From the NCBI GenBank assembly GCA_035695065.1, contig DASSEW010000067.1, positions 1-64,000 of the forward strand: a DNA stretch of 64,000 bases, read 5' to 3'. The stretch comes from 66-474 sp035695065. Lineage in GTDB: Bacteria; Pseudomonadota; Gammaproteobacteria; Xanthomonadales; Rhodanobacteraceae. This document shows positions 24,691 to 33,194 of this stretch, piece by piece. Position 1 is the first letter of the stretch. Every line of letters begins with the position of its first letter. A program made the translations under genes and the position numbers. Under the pieces are notes generated by a model. It worked only from the letters and a program-made list of their open reading frames with translations, was not told where the DNA came from and did no database searches.

Positions 24691-25194
24691 TCAATGCCCC
24701 GGCCGCTTCGGCCCAGGTTCTCCGCTGCGCAGCCACTGCTTGCGCTGTTCCGGAGTGGAGTTGCGCCACTTCTCGCGCAAGGCGCGGCGCTGTTCCGGCG
24801 GTAGCGACTGGAAGCGCTGCCACGCCTGTTTCACTTTCGCGCGTTGTTCGGGCGACATCTGCCGGAACGCGTGCATGTTCTGGCGATACTGCTTGCGCTG
24901 TTCCGGCGTCATGTTCGCCCAGCGCTGCAGGCGATCATGGATTTCCTGCTGACGCTCGGGTGAAAGATTGGCCCAGCGTTGCGCATTTTCGGCGAGCTTC
25001 TGCTGGCGCTGCGGCGGCAGGCGATCCCACTCGTCGTGCAGCGGCGCAAGCTGCGCCTGCTGCTGCGGTGCGAGCTGGTTCCAACCCAGCGTCATGGGCG
25101 CACCGGCCCCCGCCGATTGCGCGGACGCCAATGCAGGCAGGCCGAACGCCAACATGCAGCCCATCATCAATGCGTGGATACGCGACAACTTCAT
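24691..25194 (-). CDS. DUF3106 protein with tandem S/T-P-E-Q-R repeats
   Basis: A 167-residue secreted protein with a signal peptide (MKLSRIHALMMGCMLAFGLPALASA). The mature part is made of about five repeats of about 18 residues around L-S-P-E-R-Q-Q, M-T-P-E-Q-R-K, M-S-P-E-Q-R-A, L-P-P-E-Q-R-R and S-T-P-E-Q-R-K, each followed by a basic/aromatic helix; this matches DUF3106. The heptad-like arginine/glutamine helices recall periplasmic CpxP/Spy-type chaperones, but that is only an analogy. Its ATG overlaps the stop of the upstream DUF3619-like gene (ATGA). Confidence 0.85.
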   Translation of the reverse strand: MKLSRIHALMMGCMLAFGLPALASAQSAGAGAPMTLGWNQLAPQQQAQLAPLHDEWDRLPPQRQQKLAENAQRWANLSPERQQEIHDRLQRWANMTPEQRKQYRQNMHAFRQMSPEQRAKVKQAWQRFQSLPPEQRRALREKWRNSTPEQRKQWLRSGEPGPKRPGH

Positions 25195-25595
25195 TGCGGT
25201 GCTCCGTCGGCGGACGCGCCTGAATCCGGTTGCTGCGCCAGCCACTGGTAAAACTCGAGGTTCTGGTAGAGATCCATCTGCTTGCTGTCGGTATCCAGCG
25301 GCAGTTCCGCAACATTCGATGCGACTTGCTGGCCTTGCGCGGGCGTCGGGGCCGAAGCAGGGCGCCACAGGATCACGCCCACGGCCAGCGCACAGGCCGC
25401 CATCGCGCCTGCGGCGGGCAGCCACATGCGTTTGTGCGAAGGCGCTCGCTCCGCGGCCATTGCGTTGCGACGCGCCGCCGCCAGCTGCGCGTGGGTGCGT
25501 GCATCCACGCTGGCGCAGGCTTGCGAATGAATCTCCCGCGCGCGCGTGACCAGTTCGCGATCGCTGGTGTTCGTTTTCTCCGGCGAAGTGTTCAT
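25191..25595 (-). CDS. DUF3619-like single-pass membrane protein, putative anti-sigma factor
   Basis: A 134-residue protein with a cytoplasmic N-terminus (SDRELVTRAREIHSQACASVDARTHAQLAAARRNAMA), one membrane helix (MWLPAAGAMAACALAVGVIL) and a periplasmic tail. The layout and the A-R-T/L-x-x-L-x-A-A-R-R-x-A-M-A segment resemble DUF3619. The ATG at 25595 overlaps the sigma factor stop and has GGAGG 7 nt upstream; an ATG at 25601 is too close to that site. Position directly after a sigma factor and a single membrane helix suggest an anti-sigma role; this is inference. Confidence 0.65.
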   Translation of the reverse strand: MNTSPEKTNTSDRELVTRAREIHSQACASVDARTHAQLAAARRNAMAAERAPSHKRMWLPAAGAMAACALAVGVILWRPASAPTPAQGQQVASNVAELPLDTDSKQMDLYQNLEFYQWLAQQPDSGASADGAPQ

Positions 25596-26248
25596 CGCCA
25601 TGCCTCCAGTTGTCCGCGCAACGAATCCATCGCGCGCGAAAGATGCGTTTTCACGCTGCCCTCCGAGCAGCCCATGGCGCGCGCCGTGTCTGCCACGTCC
25701 AGGCCTTCCAGCACGCGCAGCATGAAAGCCTGTTGCTGGCGCCGCGGCAGCGCGCGAACGGCCTTCGACATCGCCGCGTGCGACTGCCGTGCCGCCAGCG
25801 CGCGCGCGGGATCGGGACCCGGATCGGGCGCATCCCAGGCCGGCAGTTCGTCGCCGTCCTCGTCCTGATGTGCACGGCCGGTCCAGACCAGGATGCGGTT
25901 GCGCACGCTGCGGCGGCGCTGCAGGTCGGTGATGCGCCGGCGCAGGATGCCCCAGAACAGCGGCGGCCATTCCTCGGCGGGCTTCTCGCCGTAGTGGCGT
26001 ACCAGCCGCAGCATCGCGTCCTGCACTGCGTCCAATGCCTCGTCACCGTCGTTCAATGCCATCTCGGCGACGCGCCAGGCGCGGCGCTCGATCGAGGCGA
26101 GGAACGCCTCGATGCTGTGCGCAGCTGGCCGTGCCGCGGGCGTCGCGGGCTCCGCCAGCGCCGGGCCGGCCCAGCTCACCGCGCCGAAACCTTGATCGCG
26201 AGCAAGCGCGTCCACTTCATTCAGCGTTCTCTGTGTACCTGTGCTCAT
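25592..26248 (-). CDS. ECF-type RNA polymerase sigma factor
   Basis: A 218-residue sigma-70 family protein. Region 2 runs AWRVAEMALNDGDEALDAVQDAMLRLVRHYGEKPAEEWPPLFWGILRRRITDLQRR, and region 4 VRALPRRQQQAFMLRVLEGLDVADTARAMGCSEGSVKTHLSRAMDSLR with its helix-turn-helix. A linker of about 50 residues rich in acidic residues joins them, and an N-terminal extension of about 50 residues is unusual, so the true start may be further in. It heads the sigma/DUF3619-like/DUF3106 operon and is divergent from pntAB across 88 bp. Confidence 0.88.
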   Translation of the reverse strand: MSTGTQRTLNEVDALARDQGFGAVSWAGPALAEPATPAARPAAHSIEAFLASIERRAWRVAEMALNDGDEALDAVQDAMLRLVRHYGEKPAEEWPPLFWGILRRRITDLQRRRSVRNRILVWTGRAHQDEDGDELPAWDAPDPGPDPARALAARQSHAAMSKAVRALPRRQQQAFMLRVLEGLDVADTARAMGCSEGSVKTHLSRAMDSLRGQLEAWR

Positions 26249-26336
26249 AACGCGCCGGCCGGCAGGCGGTTGACAATTTGCGGGCCCGGCCGCGGCTTGC
26301 CGTATGATGCCCGCAATCACGGCTCGGGGGTGGGCA

Positions 26337-26642
26337 ATGATCGACGGCTTTGTGGCGTTGTACATCTTCATGCTGGCCGCGTTCACCGGCTACGAGATCA
26401 TCGCTCGGGTGCCGGTGATCCTGCACACGCCGCTGATGTCGGGATCCAACTTCGTGCACGGCATCGTGCTGGTCGGCGCGATGGTCGCACTGGGCCATGC
26501 CACGACGACAGCGGAGATCGCCATCGGCGTGGTCGCGGTGCTGCTCGCCGCCGGCAACGTCGCCGGCGGTTACGTGGTGACCGAACGCATGCTGGAAATG
26601 TTCAAGACCAGCAAGTCTCCATCGCAGGGGGAGAAGAAGTGA
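26337..26642 (+). CDS. pntAB: NAD(P) transhydrogenase subunit alpha, part 2 (membrane)
   Basis: A 101-residue membrane subunit with three helices: FVALYIFMLAAFTGYEIIARVP, GIVLVGAMVALGHA and IAIGVVAVLLAAGNVAGGYVV, followed by T-E-R-M-L-E-M-F, the usual end of this subunit. It forms part of the dII proton channel with pntB. GGGGGTGGG precedes the ATG at 26337. The stop shares one base with the pntB start (TGATG). It is separated from pntAA by the inserted sigma factor module. Confidence 0.95.
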   Translation: MIDGFVALYIFMLAAFTGYEIIARVPVILHTPLMSGSNFVHGIVLVGAMVALGHATTTAEIAIGVVAVLLAAGNVAGGYVVTERMLEMFKTSKSPSQGEKK

Positions 26643-28105
26643 TGACACTTCCCGCGTGGATGCCGACCGTCGTTGATGCCGTTTACTTCATCGCCGCCGT
26701 CCTTTTCATCTGGGGCCTGAAACGCATGAGCTCGCCGCGCACGGCGCGGCGCGGCATCGTCTGGGCCGGCATCGGCATGGCCGCGGCGATCCTGGTGACG
26801 TTCTTCCTGCCGGGCCTGCACAACCTCGTGCCGATGGCGATCGCGATCGTCATTGGCGTGGTGCTGTCGTGGATCGTCGGCCGGCGCGTGGCGATGACCG
26901 CGATGCCACAGATGGTGGCGCTGTTCAACGGCATGGGCGGCGGCGCCGCGGCGGCGATCGGCGCGGTGGAACTGATCCGCTTCAACCGCAGCTTCGGCCC
27001 GGACACCTTCCCGATCCAGCCGGAAGCATGGACCGCGCAAGCGGCGGGGCACCTGAGTTCGGTGGAACTGGCGCTCGCGTTCCTGGGTGTGCTGATCGGC
27101 GCGGTGTCGTTCACCGGTTCGCTGATCGCATTCGCGAAACTGCAAGGCTGGATGGACCGCCGCTTCGTGTTCCCGCTGCAGCGCTTCGTCAATCTCGCGA
27201 TCTTCGCCGGCGCGATCGCGTGCGGCGCGCTCGCGCTCATTGCGGGTGCCGAAGGCCATGCGTTCGCGTGGGGGTTGCTGATCGGGTTCATCGTGCTGTC
27301 GCTGGTGTTCGGCATCGCGATGACCCTGCCGATCGGCGGCGCCGACATGCCGGTGGTGATCTCGATGTACAACGCCTTCACCGGCCTTGCCGTGGCGTTC
27401 GAAGGCTTCGTGCTGCAGAACGAGGCGATGATCATCGCCGGCATGGTGGTGGGCGCGGCCGGCACGCTGCTGACGCAGTTGATGGCCAGGGCGATGAACC
27501 GCTCGCTCGCGAATGTCCTGTTCGGCAACTTCGGCGGGGGCGCGGCAAGCACGCAGGAAATCGCCGGTTCGCAGAAGCCCATCGATGCATCCGATGCGGC
27601 GGTGATGATGGCCTATGCCGAGCGCGTGGCGATCGTGCCCGGTTACGGAATGGCCGTGGCGCAGGCGCAGCACAAGGTGTGGGAGTTCGCCAAACTGCTG
27701 CTCGATCGCGGAGTGAAAGTGAAGTTCGCGATCCATCCGGTCGCCGGCCGCATGCCGGGCCACATGAACGTGCTGCTGGCCGAAGCCGGCGTTCCGTACG
27801 ACCTGATCGCCGACATGGACGACATCAATCCGGAGTTTCCCAACACCGATGTCGCGCTGGTGATCGGCGCCAACGACGTGGTGAATCCGGTCGCGAAAAC
27901 CGACCCGGGGTCGCCGATCTACGGCATGCCGATCCTCGATGTCGCTTCGTGCAAGAACGTCATCGTGATCAAGCGCGGTCGCGGCAAGGGTTTCGCCGGG
28001 ATCGAGAACGCGCTGTTCTACGCCGACAACACTCGGATGCTGTACGGCGACGGACAGGCCGCCGTGGGCGAGCTCATCGCAGCCCTGAAAACGCTCGACG
28101 CGTAG
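26642..28105 (+). CDS. pntB: NAD(P) transhydrogenase subunit beta
   Basis: A 487-residue protein: eight or nine membrane helices (dII) followed by the NADP(H)-binding dIII domain. Typical segments are MPQMVALFNGMGGGAAAAIGA and the membrane GGADMPVVISMYNAFTGLAVAFEGF, and in dIII VPGYGMAVAQAQHKVWEFAKLL, FAIHPVAGRMPGHMNVLLAEAGVPYD, IGANDVVNPVAKTDPGSPIYGMPIL and KRGRGKGFAGIENALF. All expected NADP-binding residues appear present. The TAG stop is supplied by a GTAG REP at 28102. Confidence 0.96.
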   Translation: MTLPAWMPTVVDAVYFIAAVLFIWGLKRMSSPRTARRGIVWAGIGMAAAILVTFFLPGLHNLVPMAIAIVIGVVLSWIVGRRVAMTAMPQMVALFNGMGGGAAAAIGAVELIRFNRSFGPDTFPIQPEAWTAQAAGHLSSVELALAFLGVLIGAVSFTGSLIAFAKLQGWMDRRFVFPLQRFVNLAIFAGAIACGALALIAGAEGHAFAWGLLIGFIVLSLVFGIAMTLPIGGADMPVVISMYNAFTGLAVAFEGFVLQNEAMIIAGMVVGAAGTLLTQLMARAMNRSLANVLFGNFGGGAASTQEIAGSQKPIDASDAAVMMAYAERVAIVPGYGMAVAQAQHKVWEFAKLLLDRGVKVKFAIHPVAGRMPGHMNVLLAEAGVPYDLIADMDDINPEFPNTDVALVIGANDVVNPVAKTDPGSPIYGMPILDVASCKNVIVIKRGRGKGFAGIENALFYADNTRMLYGDGQAAVGELIAALKTLDA

Positions 28106-28217
28106 GCGGGTTTCAACCCGCCATGCTGTCCGACGGCGAATCAAGGCCGGTCAAGGCGGGTGTAGGGCGGGTTTTAACCCGCCGGTGCCCTTCGAGGCGG
28201 GTCAAGACCCGCCCTAC
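28102..28217. repeat. Three GTAG REPs between pntB and the convergent membrane protein gene
   Basis: Two forward units (28102-28122 and 28162-28183, the GGCGGGTTT/AACCCGCC subtype) and one reverse unit (28196-28217). The first unit supplies the pntB stop; the reverse unit supplies the stop (28214-28216) of the gene on the other strand. Confidence 0.9.
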
Positions 28218-28678
28218 GGGCGCGCGTTCCGCGTCGCCATCCAGCCGGCGATGATCGCTGCCGCCGCGTAGACCAGCACGCTCAGCGGCGAGAGGCCGAG
28301 TTCTGCGACTTGCCAGGTCAGCGCTGCGCCGCCCAGGTGCCAGGCTTCGGAGAAACTGGCGCCTGTGATCGCCGCGACGCGTGCGATCGCGGTGAGGCAT
28401 TCGGCGTACGCGCCCGCCAGCAGCACCGCGAAGGCGGCAATTCCGGGCGCGAGTTTGCCTCGCAGGCTGGCGGTGCCACGCAGGATCCAGGTCAGCACGA
28501 CCGCGCCGGGCAGCATCCACCAGCACGGACGGATGCCGGTGAACAATGCAAGCAACGCGACCACCGCGCCGAGCGCCAGCGCGCACATCAGCACCGCGAA
28601 CAGCGACAGCAGCGCGCGCGCGCTGCGCGCGGCGAGGGAAACGCCAGTTTGATCCGTGGCTCGGCTGTTGTCGTTCAT
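28214..28678 (-). CDS. Multi-pass membrane protein of unknown function
   Basis: A 154-residue protein with about four hydrophobic helices: LLSLFAVLMCALALGAVVALLALF, WWMLPGAVVLTWILRG, IAAFAVLLAGAYAECLTAIARVAA and LSVLVYAAAAIIAGWMA. The start MNDNSRATDQ at 28678 precedes a polar cytoplasmic tail. The pattern of a W-W-M-L-P loop and internal cysteines is not one I recognise as a named family. The stop comes from a REP element. Confidence 0.7.
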   Translation of the reverse strand: MNDNSRATDQTGVSLAARSARALLSLFAVLMCALALGAVVALLALFTGIRPCWWMLPGAVVLTWILRGTASLRGKLAPGIAAFAVLLAGAYAECLTAIARVAAITGASFSEAWHLGGAALTWQVAELGLSPLSVLVYAAAAIIAGWMATRNARP

Positions 28679-28742
28679 CGGGGTCCGGGAATGCAAACGG
28701 CGCCGATGATAACTTGTGCGCCGCGCCCGATCCGCACGGACA

Positions 28743-31730
28743 TCACGATTCGGCGCGCACCCAGCGGACCTGCCCGGCGGACAACATTCCATCGAGTTGC
28801 CGCGCAAGCGGACCCTGCAGCGCTTCATTCGGCAGCGGCGCCGTCGCGATCAGGCCGATGCTCAGGTTGCGACCGTCGCGCTTGGCGCGATAGAGCGCAA
28901 GATCCGCCAGCTCCAGCGCGGCTTCGAAAGTTTCGTTGCTGGCTTCTTCCGAGAGCGGATGCAGGCTGAAGCCGATCGAGCAGGTGAGCCGGATCTTGCC
29001 GCCGCGACCGTCGCCGAAATCGGTGGCCGCGATGTCGCGGCGCAGGCGCTCGGCGGTGGCGAACGCGGCAGTCGCGTCCACGCCATTCAGCAGCAGCAGG
29101 AACTCCTCGCCGCCCCAGCGTACGGCGACATCACCGCCCCGGCGCGCCTGCGCCAGCAGGCGGCCGATCGCGTACAGCACGTTGTCGCCGGTGGCATGTC
29201 CATAGCGATCGTTGACCTGCTTGAAGTTGTCCAGGTCGATCAACATCACGCCGATGCTGGCGCCGGCGGCGAGCAGGCCCGGCAGCTCCGCGAGCAGATG
29301 ACGGCGGTTGTGCAAGGCCGTCAATGTGTCGGTGTGGCTTTCCTCGGCCAGTGCGAGATTGGCCAGCCGCAACCGCTCGTTGGCGCGCGCGAGCTGGTCG
29401 GTGCGGCGCGCGACCTGCGCCTTCAGATAGGCATTGCGGCGCTGCTGCGCGTGCCAGATCCACCACCACAACAGTACCAGCGCGAACAGGAGCAACAGCC
29501 ATGCGCCCAGGCGCACGCTGTCGCGTTCGTACCACTTCGGCGGAACGCTGATCGCGATGTCCGCTTCCTGGCCGAAACGCGGATCGCCGAGGAACGCCGC
29601 GGCCACGCGGAAGCGATAATCGCCAGGCGGCAGGTGCGTGTAGAAGGCGGTGCGGCGATCGCCTGCGTCCTGCCAGCCCGAGTCGTAGCCCTGCAACTGA
29701 TAGCGGAAATGCAGCGGCTCGACGCGCAGGTACGGCGCGGTGTAACGGATGGAAACATCGCGCGCGCCGTCGTGCAGCCGGAACGGCTGCGCCGGGAATT
29801 GCCGGCCTGCGTGTTCCACTGCTTCGATCACCGCCGCGGGCGGTTCCGGGTGTGGGCCGAGCGCATCCACGTCCAGCCGCAGCGCGCCGGAAACCGTGGT
29901 GTACCAGATCGCGTTGCCGTCGATCAGGCTGCGCGCGCCGGCGCCGCCGTTGCAGCAGCGCACGTGTTGCATGCTGCCGTCGCGGCCCTGTCCGGCGACC
30001 AGTTGCGGCGTGACGTGCCGCTGCGGCGAACCGGGCAGCGGCAGCTCCGAAAGCGGCAAACGCCACACCCCGGCGATGGATGCGACGTACAGCTGGCCGC
30101 CCAGCACGTCCAGAGTCCAGGCATTGTCGCTGGGCAATCCATCCTTGCTGTCGAGCATGCGCAGCTTGCCGTCGATCATCGTGCCGACGCCTGCATCGAT
30201 GGTCGCGATGCCCAGCAGATCCTTGCGCAGCCAGGCCAGGCGCGAAACGAAATGTCCGCGCAAGGGCGCAGCCCAGGCCGGCTCGGACAGCTTGCCGTTG
30301 CGCCACTCGCGCACGCCATCCTCGGTGCCGACCAGCAGGTGATCCGCGCCGAGCGGCAGGATGGTGCGGATGCGCGCGGCGGCGACGCTTGCACCGGGGT
30401 CGGCGCGGGTCAACGCGCCGTCATGCCAGCGATACAGTCCGCCGGAAGTACCGATCCAGAAATCATCGTCGGCGACTTCCCGGACATCATTGATCTGCCA
30501 CGGCATCAGCGCGGCGAATTGCGGCGGCGTGACGAGCCGGCCGTGATCGGCGATCGCCAATCCGGCGCGCGTGCCTATCCAGAGCCGCCCGCGGTGGTCG
30601 TAATACAGTTCGTAGGCGGAGGGATTCGGCAGCGACTTGCCGGAAACCAGCAGCTGCACATGCTTGCCGTCGAACGCCTCGACGTCGGAGTTGGTGCCGA
30701 GCACGATGCGCCCGTCCGGCGCGCGCACCACGCTCCACACGAACGGATCGGCCAGCCCGTCGCGCGTGGAGAGGCGGCGCGCCCAGCCGTTCCAGGCGCG
30801 GTACAGGCCTTCGGTGTGACTGCCCATCCAGAGATTGCCGGCGCGATCTTCGAAGAACGCCTGCACCCACGGATCGCGCGCGATGTCGTCCTCGGCCAGT
30901 CGTTCAAGGCTCTTGTCCGGCAGCCAGCGATACAGCGCATCCACCGTGCCGACCCACAGCACGCCGTCGCGATCGGTATAGAGCGCCTCGATGCCGGTGT
31001 GCGCGAGATCGTCGCCCAGCTGCGCCGGGATCGCACGATCCCCGTCCACCTGCAGCAGGCCGGCATGGGTGCCGAGCCACAACGTGCCCTGCGCGCGCGC
31101 GATCCAGGCAATTTCGGGCCGTTCGCCATTGCGGGCCGCGATCGTGATGCAATGTGGCGCCGCGACCGCGAGCGCGTTCGGCAACGCGGTGCGACACAGA
31201 CGTCCTTCGCCGCCGATCCACAACGTGTCGCCTTCGCGCAGCAGGCTGTAAGCCGCGCCCTTGTACCCCGCGAGCGGAACGACCTTGCCGTTGCGCACCC
31301 GGGCAACGCCGCGCGATGTCGCCAGCAGCGGCGTGCCGTCGCCCGCATCCATGATCGCGAACACGGCGTCGCCGCCGAGATCCTCGAAGCGGCCGTTGCG
31401 CTCTCGCAACAAGCCTTGGGTACCTCCGAACCAGACGGCTCCGGTGCGGTCGGCCCAACTCGCAGTCAGCATGCCGGTATCCACGCCGGCATGGTCGCGA
31501 TCGAACGTGGTGAAGCGCACGCCATCGAAGCGCGCCAGCGCGATCTGCGTGCCGATCCACAGATAACCCGCGCGATCCTGCGTCACGGACAGGGCGGTGA
31601 TCTGCGGGAGGCCCTGCTCGACGCTCCAGTTGTCGAGGATGAAGGCGCGGAACGGCAGCTTCGAATCGAGCGCGAGCGCGGCCGGGGCGACGATCGCCCA
31701 CAAAAGGATCGCGCCCAGCCATCGTTTCAC
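28743..31730 (-). CDS. Two-component-regulator-propeller diguanylate cyclase (Reg_prop-Y_Y_Y-GGDEF)
   Basis: A 995-residue sensor. After a signal peptide (VKRWLGAILLWAIVAPAALAL) about 14 Reg_prop repeats of the type D-x-x-G-x-L-W-I-G-T form a large periplasmic beta-propeller, followed by a Y_Y_Y domain (FRYQLQGYDSGWQDAGDRRTAFYTHLPPGDYRFRVAA), one membrane helix (LGAWLLLLFALVLLWWWIW), a short coiled coil and a GGDEF domain (DTLTALHNRRHLLAELP; active site GGEEF in VAVRWGGEEF). An R-x-x-D inhibitory site (RGGD) lies five residues before GGEEF, so product feedback is likely. It synthesises c-di-GMP from two GTP in response to an unknown periplasmic ligand. Start is GTG at 31730 with GGGGAA upstream. 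Confidence 0.93.
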   Translation of the reverse strand: MKRWLGAILLWAIVAPAALALDSKLPFRAFILDNWSVEQGLPQITALSVTQDRAGYLWIGTQIALARFDGVRFTTFDRDHAGVDTGMLTASWADRTGAVWFGGTQGLLRERNGRFEDLGGDAVFAIMDAGDGTPLLATSRGVARVRNGKVVPLAGYKGAAYSLLREGDTLWIGGEGRLCRTALPNALAVAAPHCITIAARNGERPEIAWIARAQGTLWLGTHAGLLQVDGDRAIPAQLGDDLAHTGIEALYTDRDGVLWVGTVDALYRWLPDKSLERLAEDDIARDPWVQAFFEDRAGNLWMGSHTEGLYRAWNGWARRLSTRDGLADPFVWSVVRAPDGRIVLGTNSDVEAFDGKHVQLLVSGKSLPNPSAYELYYDHRGRLWIGTRAGLAIADHGRLVTPPQFAALMPWQINDVREVADDDFWIGTSGGLYRWHDGALTRADPGASVAAARIRTILPLGADHLLVGTEDGVREWRNGKLSEPAWAAPLRGHFVSRLAWLRKDLLGIATIDAGVGTMIDGKLRMLDSKDGLPSDNAWTLDVLGGQLYVASIAGVWRLPLSELPLPGSPQRHVTPQLVAGQGRDGSMQHVRCCNGGAGARSLIDGNAIWYTTVSGALRLDVDALGPHPEPPAAVIEAVEHAGRQFPAQPFRLHDGARDVSIRYTAPYLRVEPLHFRYQLQGYDSGWQDAGDRRTAFYTHLPPGDYRFRVAAAFLGDPRFGQEADIAISVPPKWYERDSVRLGAWLLLLFALVLLWWWIWHAQQRRNAYLKAQVARRTDQLARANERLRLANLALAEESHTDTLTALHNRRHLLAELPGLLAAGASIGVMLIDLDNFKQVNDRYGHATGDNVLYAIGRLLAQARRGGDVAVRWGGEEFLLLLNGVDATAAFATAERLRRDIAATDFGDGRGGKIRLTCSIGFSLHPLSEEASNETFEAALELADLALYRAKRDGRNLSIGLIATAPLPNEALQGPLARQLDGMLSAGQVRWVRAES

Positions 31731-31820
31731 AGGGTTCCCCTTGGTTCTCGTACTTCGCGACACATTCGAATCCGCTTGTTTCCTCGGCAAAGCAAGTTCC
31801 CTGCCGTACAATTGCGGAAG

Positions 31821-32378
31821 ATGAGCGGATTCAGCCCCAGCAGCGAACCTTTCACCCTGATCCGCGATTGTGCCGCAATCCTGGTCCCCCAGGGCGACGA
31901 GGTCATGTTGCCGGCCGGGCAGATCGGCTACATCACCCAGGCGCTGGGCGGCAGCTTCACCGTTTACGTGGACGGCAACCTGTTCCGGATCGCCGGCGCG
32001 GATGCCGATGCGCTCGGCAAGCAGCCGCCCGAACCGATTTCGCTGCCGGCGGATGCTGGCGACGCGGACGTCGAGCGCGTGGTCTGGCAACAGTTGCGCA
32101 CCTGCTTCGACCCCGAGATTCCCATCAACGTGGTGGACCTTGGCCTCGTCTACGACGTCAGCCTGGAAAGCATGGAAGACGGCAGGCGCAAGGTGTACGT
32201 CAAGATGACCCTGACCGCGCCAGGCTGCGGGATGGGTGACATCCTGGTGGACGATGCGCGCAGCAAGCTGGAAATGATCCCGACCGTGGAACTGGCCGAG
32301 ATTGACCTGGTCTTCGATCCGCCATGGAACCATTCCATGATGTCGGATGCGGCCAAGCTGGAAACCGGGATGTTGTGA
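31821..32378 (+). CDS. sufT: Fe-S cluster assembly protein SufT (DUF59/MIP18)
   Basis: A 185-residue protein. The N-terminal part (FTLIRDCAAILVPQGDEVMLPAGQIGYITQALGGSFTVYV) is the SufT-specific extension, and the C-terminal part is a MIP18/DUF59 domain: WQQLRTCFDPEIPINVVDLGLVYDV, KMTLTAPGCGMGDILVDDARSKLE and F-D-P-P-W-N, with the conserved D-P-E and the cysteine of T-A-P-G-C-G. SufT-type proteins assist maturation or transfer of Fe-S clusters. It is divergent from the diguanylate cyclase gene; no other suf genes are in the window. Confidence 0.93.
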   Translation: MSGFSPSSEPFTLIRDCAAILVPQGDEVMLPAGQIGYITQALGGSFTVYVDGNLFRIAGADADALGKQPPEPISLPADAGDADVERVVWQQLRTCFDPEIPINVVDLGLVYDVSLESMEDGRRKVYVKMTLTAPGCGMGDILVDDARSKLEMIPTVELAEIDLVFDPPWNHSMMSDAAKLETGML

Positions 32379-32443
32379 CGGGCTCCGATTGACCGCGCCA
32401 CGACTCTCGGCCAAGCTGCGCGCGAATTTCCGGAGTGGCCGCG

Positions 32444-32866
32444 ATGCGCCTTCGCTGGTACGCCCTGTTCGGCATCTTCTTCCTGCTGTGCCTGCTCATT
32501 GATGCGCTGAGCTTCGGCGCGCTTTCGCGCGAGCCTCCGGTAGGGCAGGCGATTCTCACGGGAGCCGAGGCAGAGGCGCCGATCGCGCGCACCTACATCG
32601 CGCTCGGAACGCCGCTGGTTTCGGCATCGCCGATCCTGCAGACGGTGGGCGAGTCCATGGCCGATGCCGCGTTCGGCGATTCGTTTTCCGCGATCGATGC
32701 CAGGCCGGCGGCGGCGGTCGACTTGCTGTTTTCCGAATCGCACGGGCCGATGTCCGCGCTGTTCATGCTGGCCTACTGGGGTGCGCCGCTGTTGCTGGTA
32801 TGCACGCTGCTCGCCTGGCTGATGCGCACGCGCCAGACCCATCTGATCAAGAGCGTGCGGCGCTGA
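32444..32866 (+). CDS. Two-helix membrane protein of unknown function
   Basis: A 140-residue protein with an N-terminal helix (WYALFGIFFLLCLLIDALSFGAL), a periplasmic region with many small residues, and a C-terminal helix (ALFMLAYWGAPLLLVCTLLAWLM) ending in basic residues. ATG at 32444 is preferred over GTG at 32435 because CGGAGTGG precedes it. Not recognised; similar short proteins follow sufT-like genes in related genomes, but this cannot be checked here. Confidence 0.65.
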   Translation: MRLRWYALFGIFFLLCLLIDALSFGALSREPPVGQAILTGAEAEAPIARTYIALGTPLVSASPILQTVGESMADAAFGDSFSAIDARPAAAVDLLFSESHGPMSALFMLAYWGAPLLLVCTLLAWLMRTRQTHLIKSVRR

Positions 32867-33194
32867 GACATCGCGCGACGGGGTGTCTTCTCACCATAGT
32901 TCACAAGTCATGACCGGGTTCCATGACCCGGGACACTTGACATTGTGCAATGCAGCGTGCGCAGGATTTTTGCCGCTGATAGTTTGTTCCTGCTCCGGTG
33001 TGAGGGCGCCGGAGCACCCGCGGCGAGTGGCGCTCGCAACGATCCTTCCAATTGCCACCGCTACGCACAGATGGAAAGAAGGGCCCGACAGCAACTGCCG
33101 GGCGGGGAGAGTGCATTCGCGGTTTTTCCGTGCGCAGTCGTCCCGCGCGCCGCAACAGTGCGGCCGCGTTTTCTTCCACCTGAGGGAGGTTGTG
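32867..33194. other. Intergenic leader upstream of the first S53 peptidase
   Basis: A 328-bp gap. It holds a TTGACA (32937-32942) without a convincing -10 box at normal spacing, and a near-palindrome around CCGGGT/ACCCGG (32913-32931). Close to the gene lies GGGAGG at a usual distance from the ATG at 33195. No protein-like frame was seen in the gap; a long 5' leader is likely. Confidence 0.5.

Noticed and set aside
21282..28217. CRISPR array
   Set aside because: The repeats are palindromic GTAG units in facing pairs at gene ends, irregularly spaced, with no constant-length spacers or cas genes.
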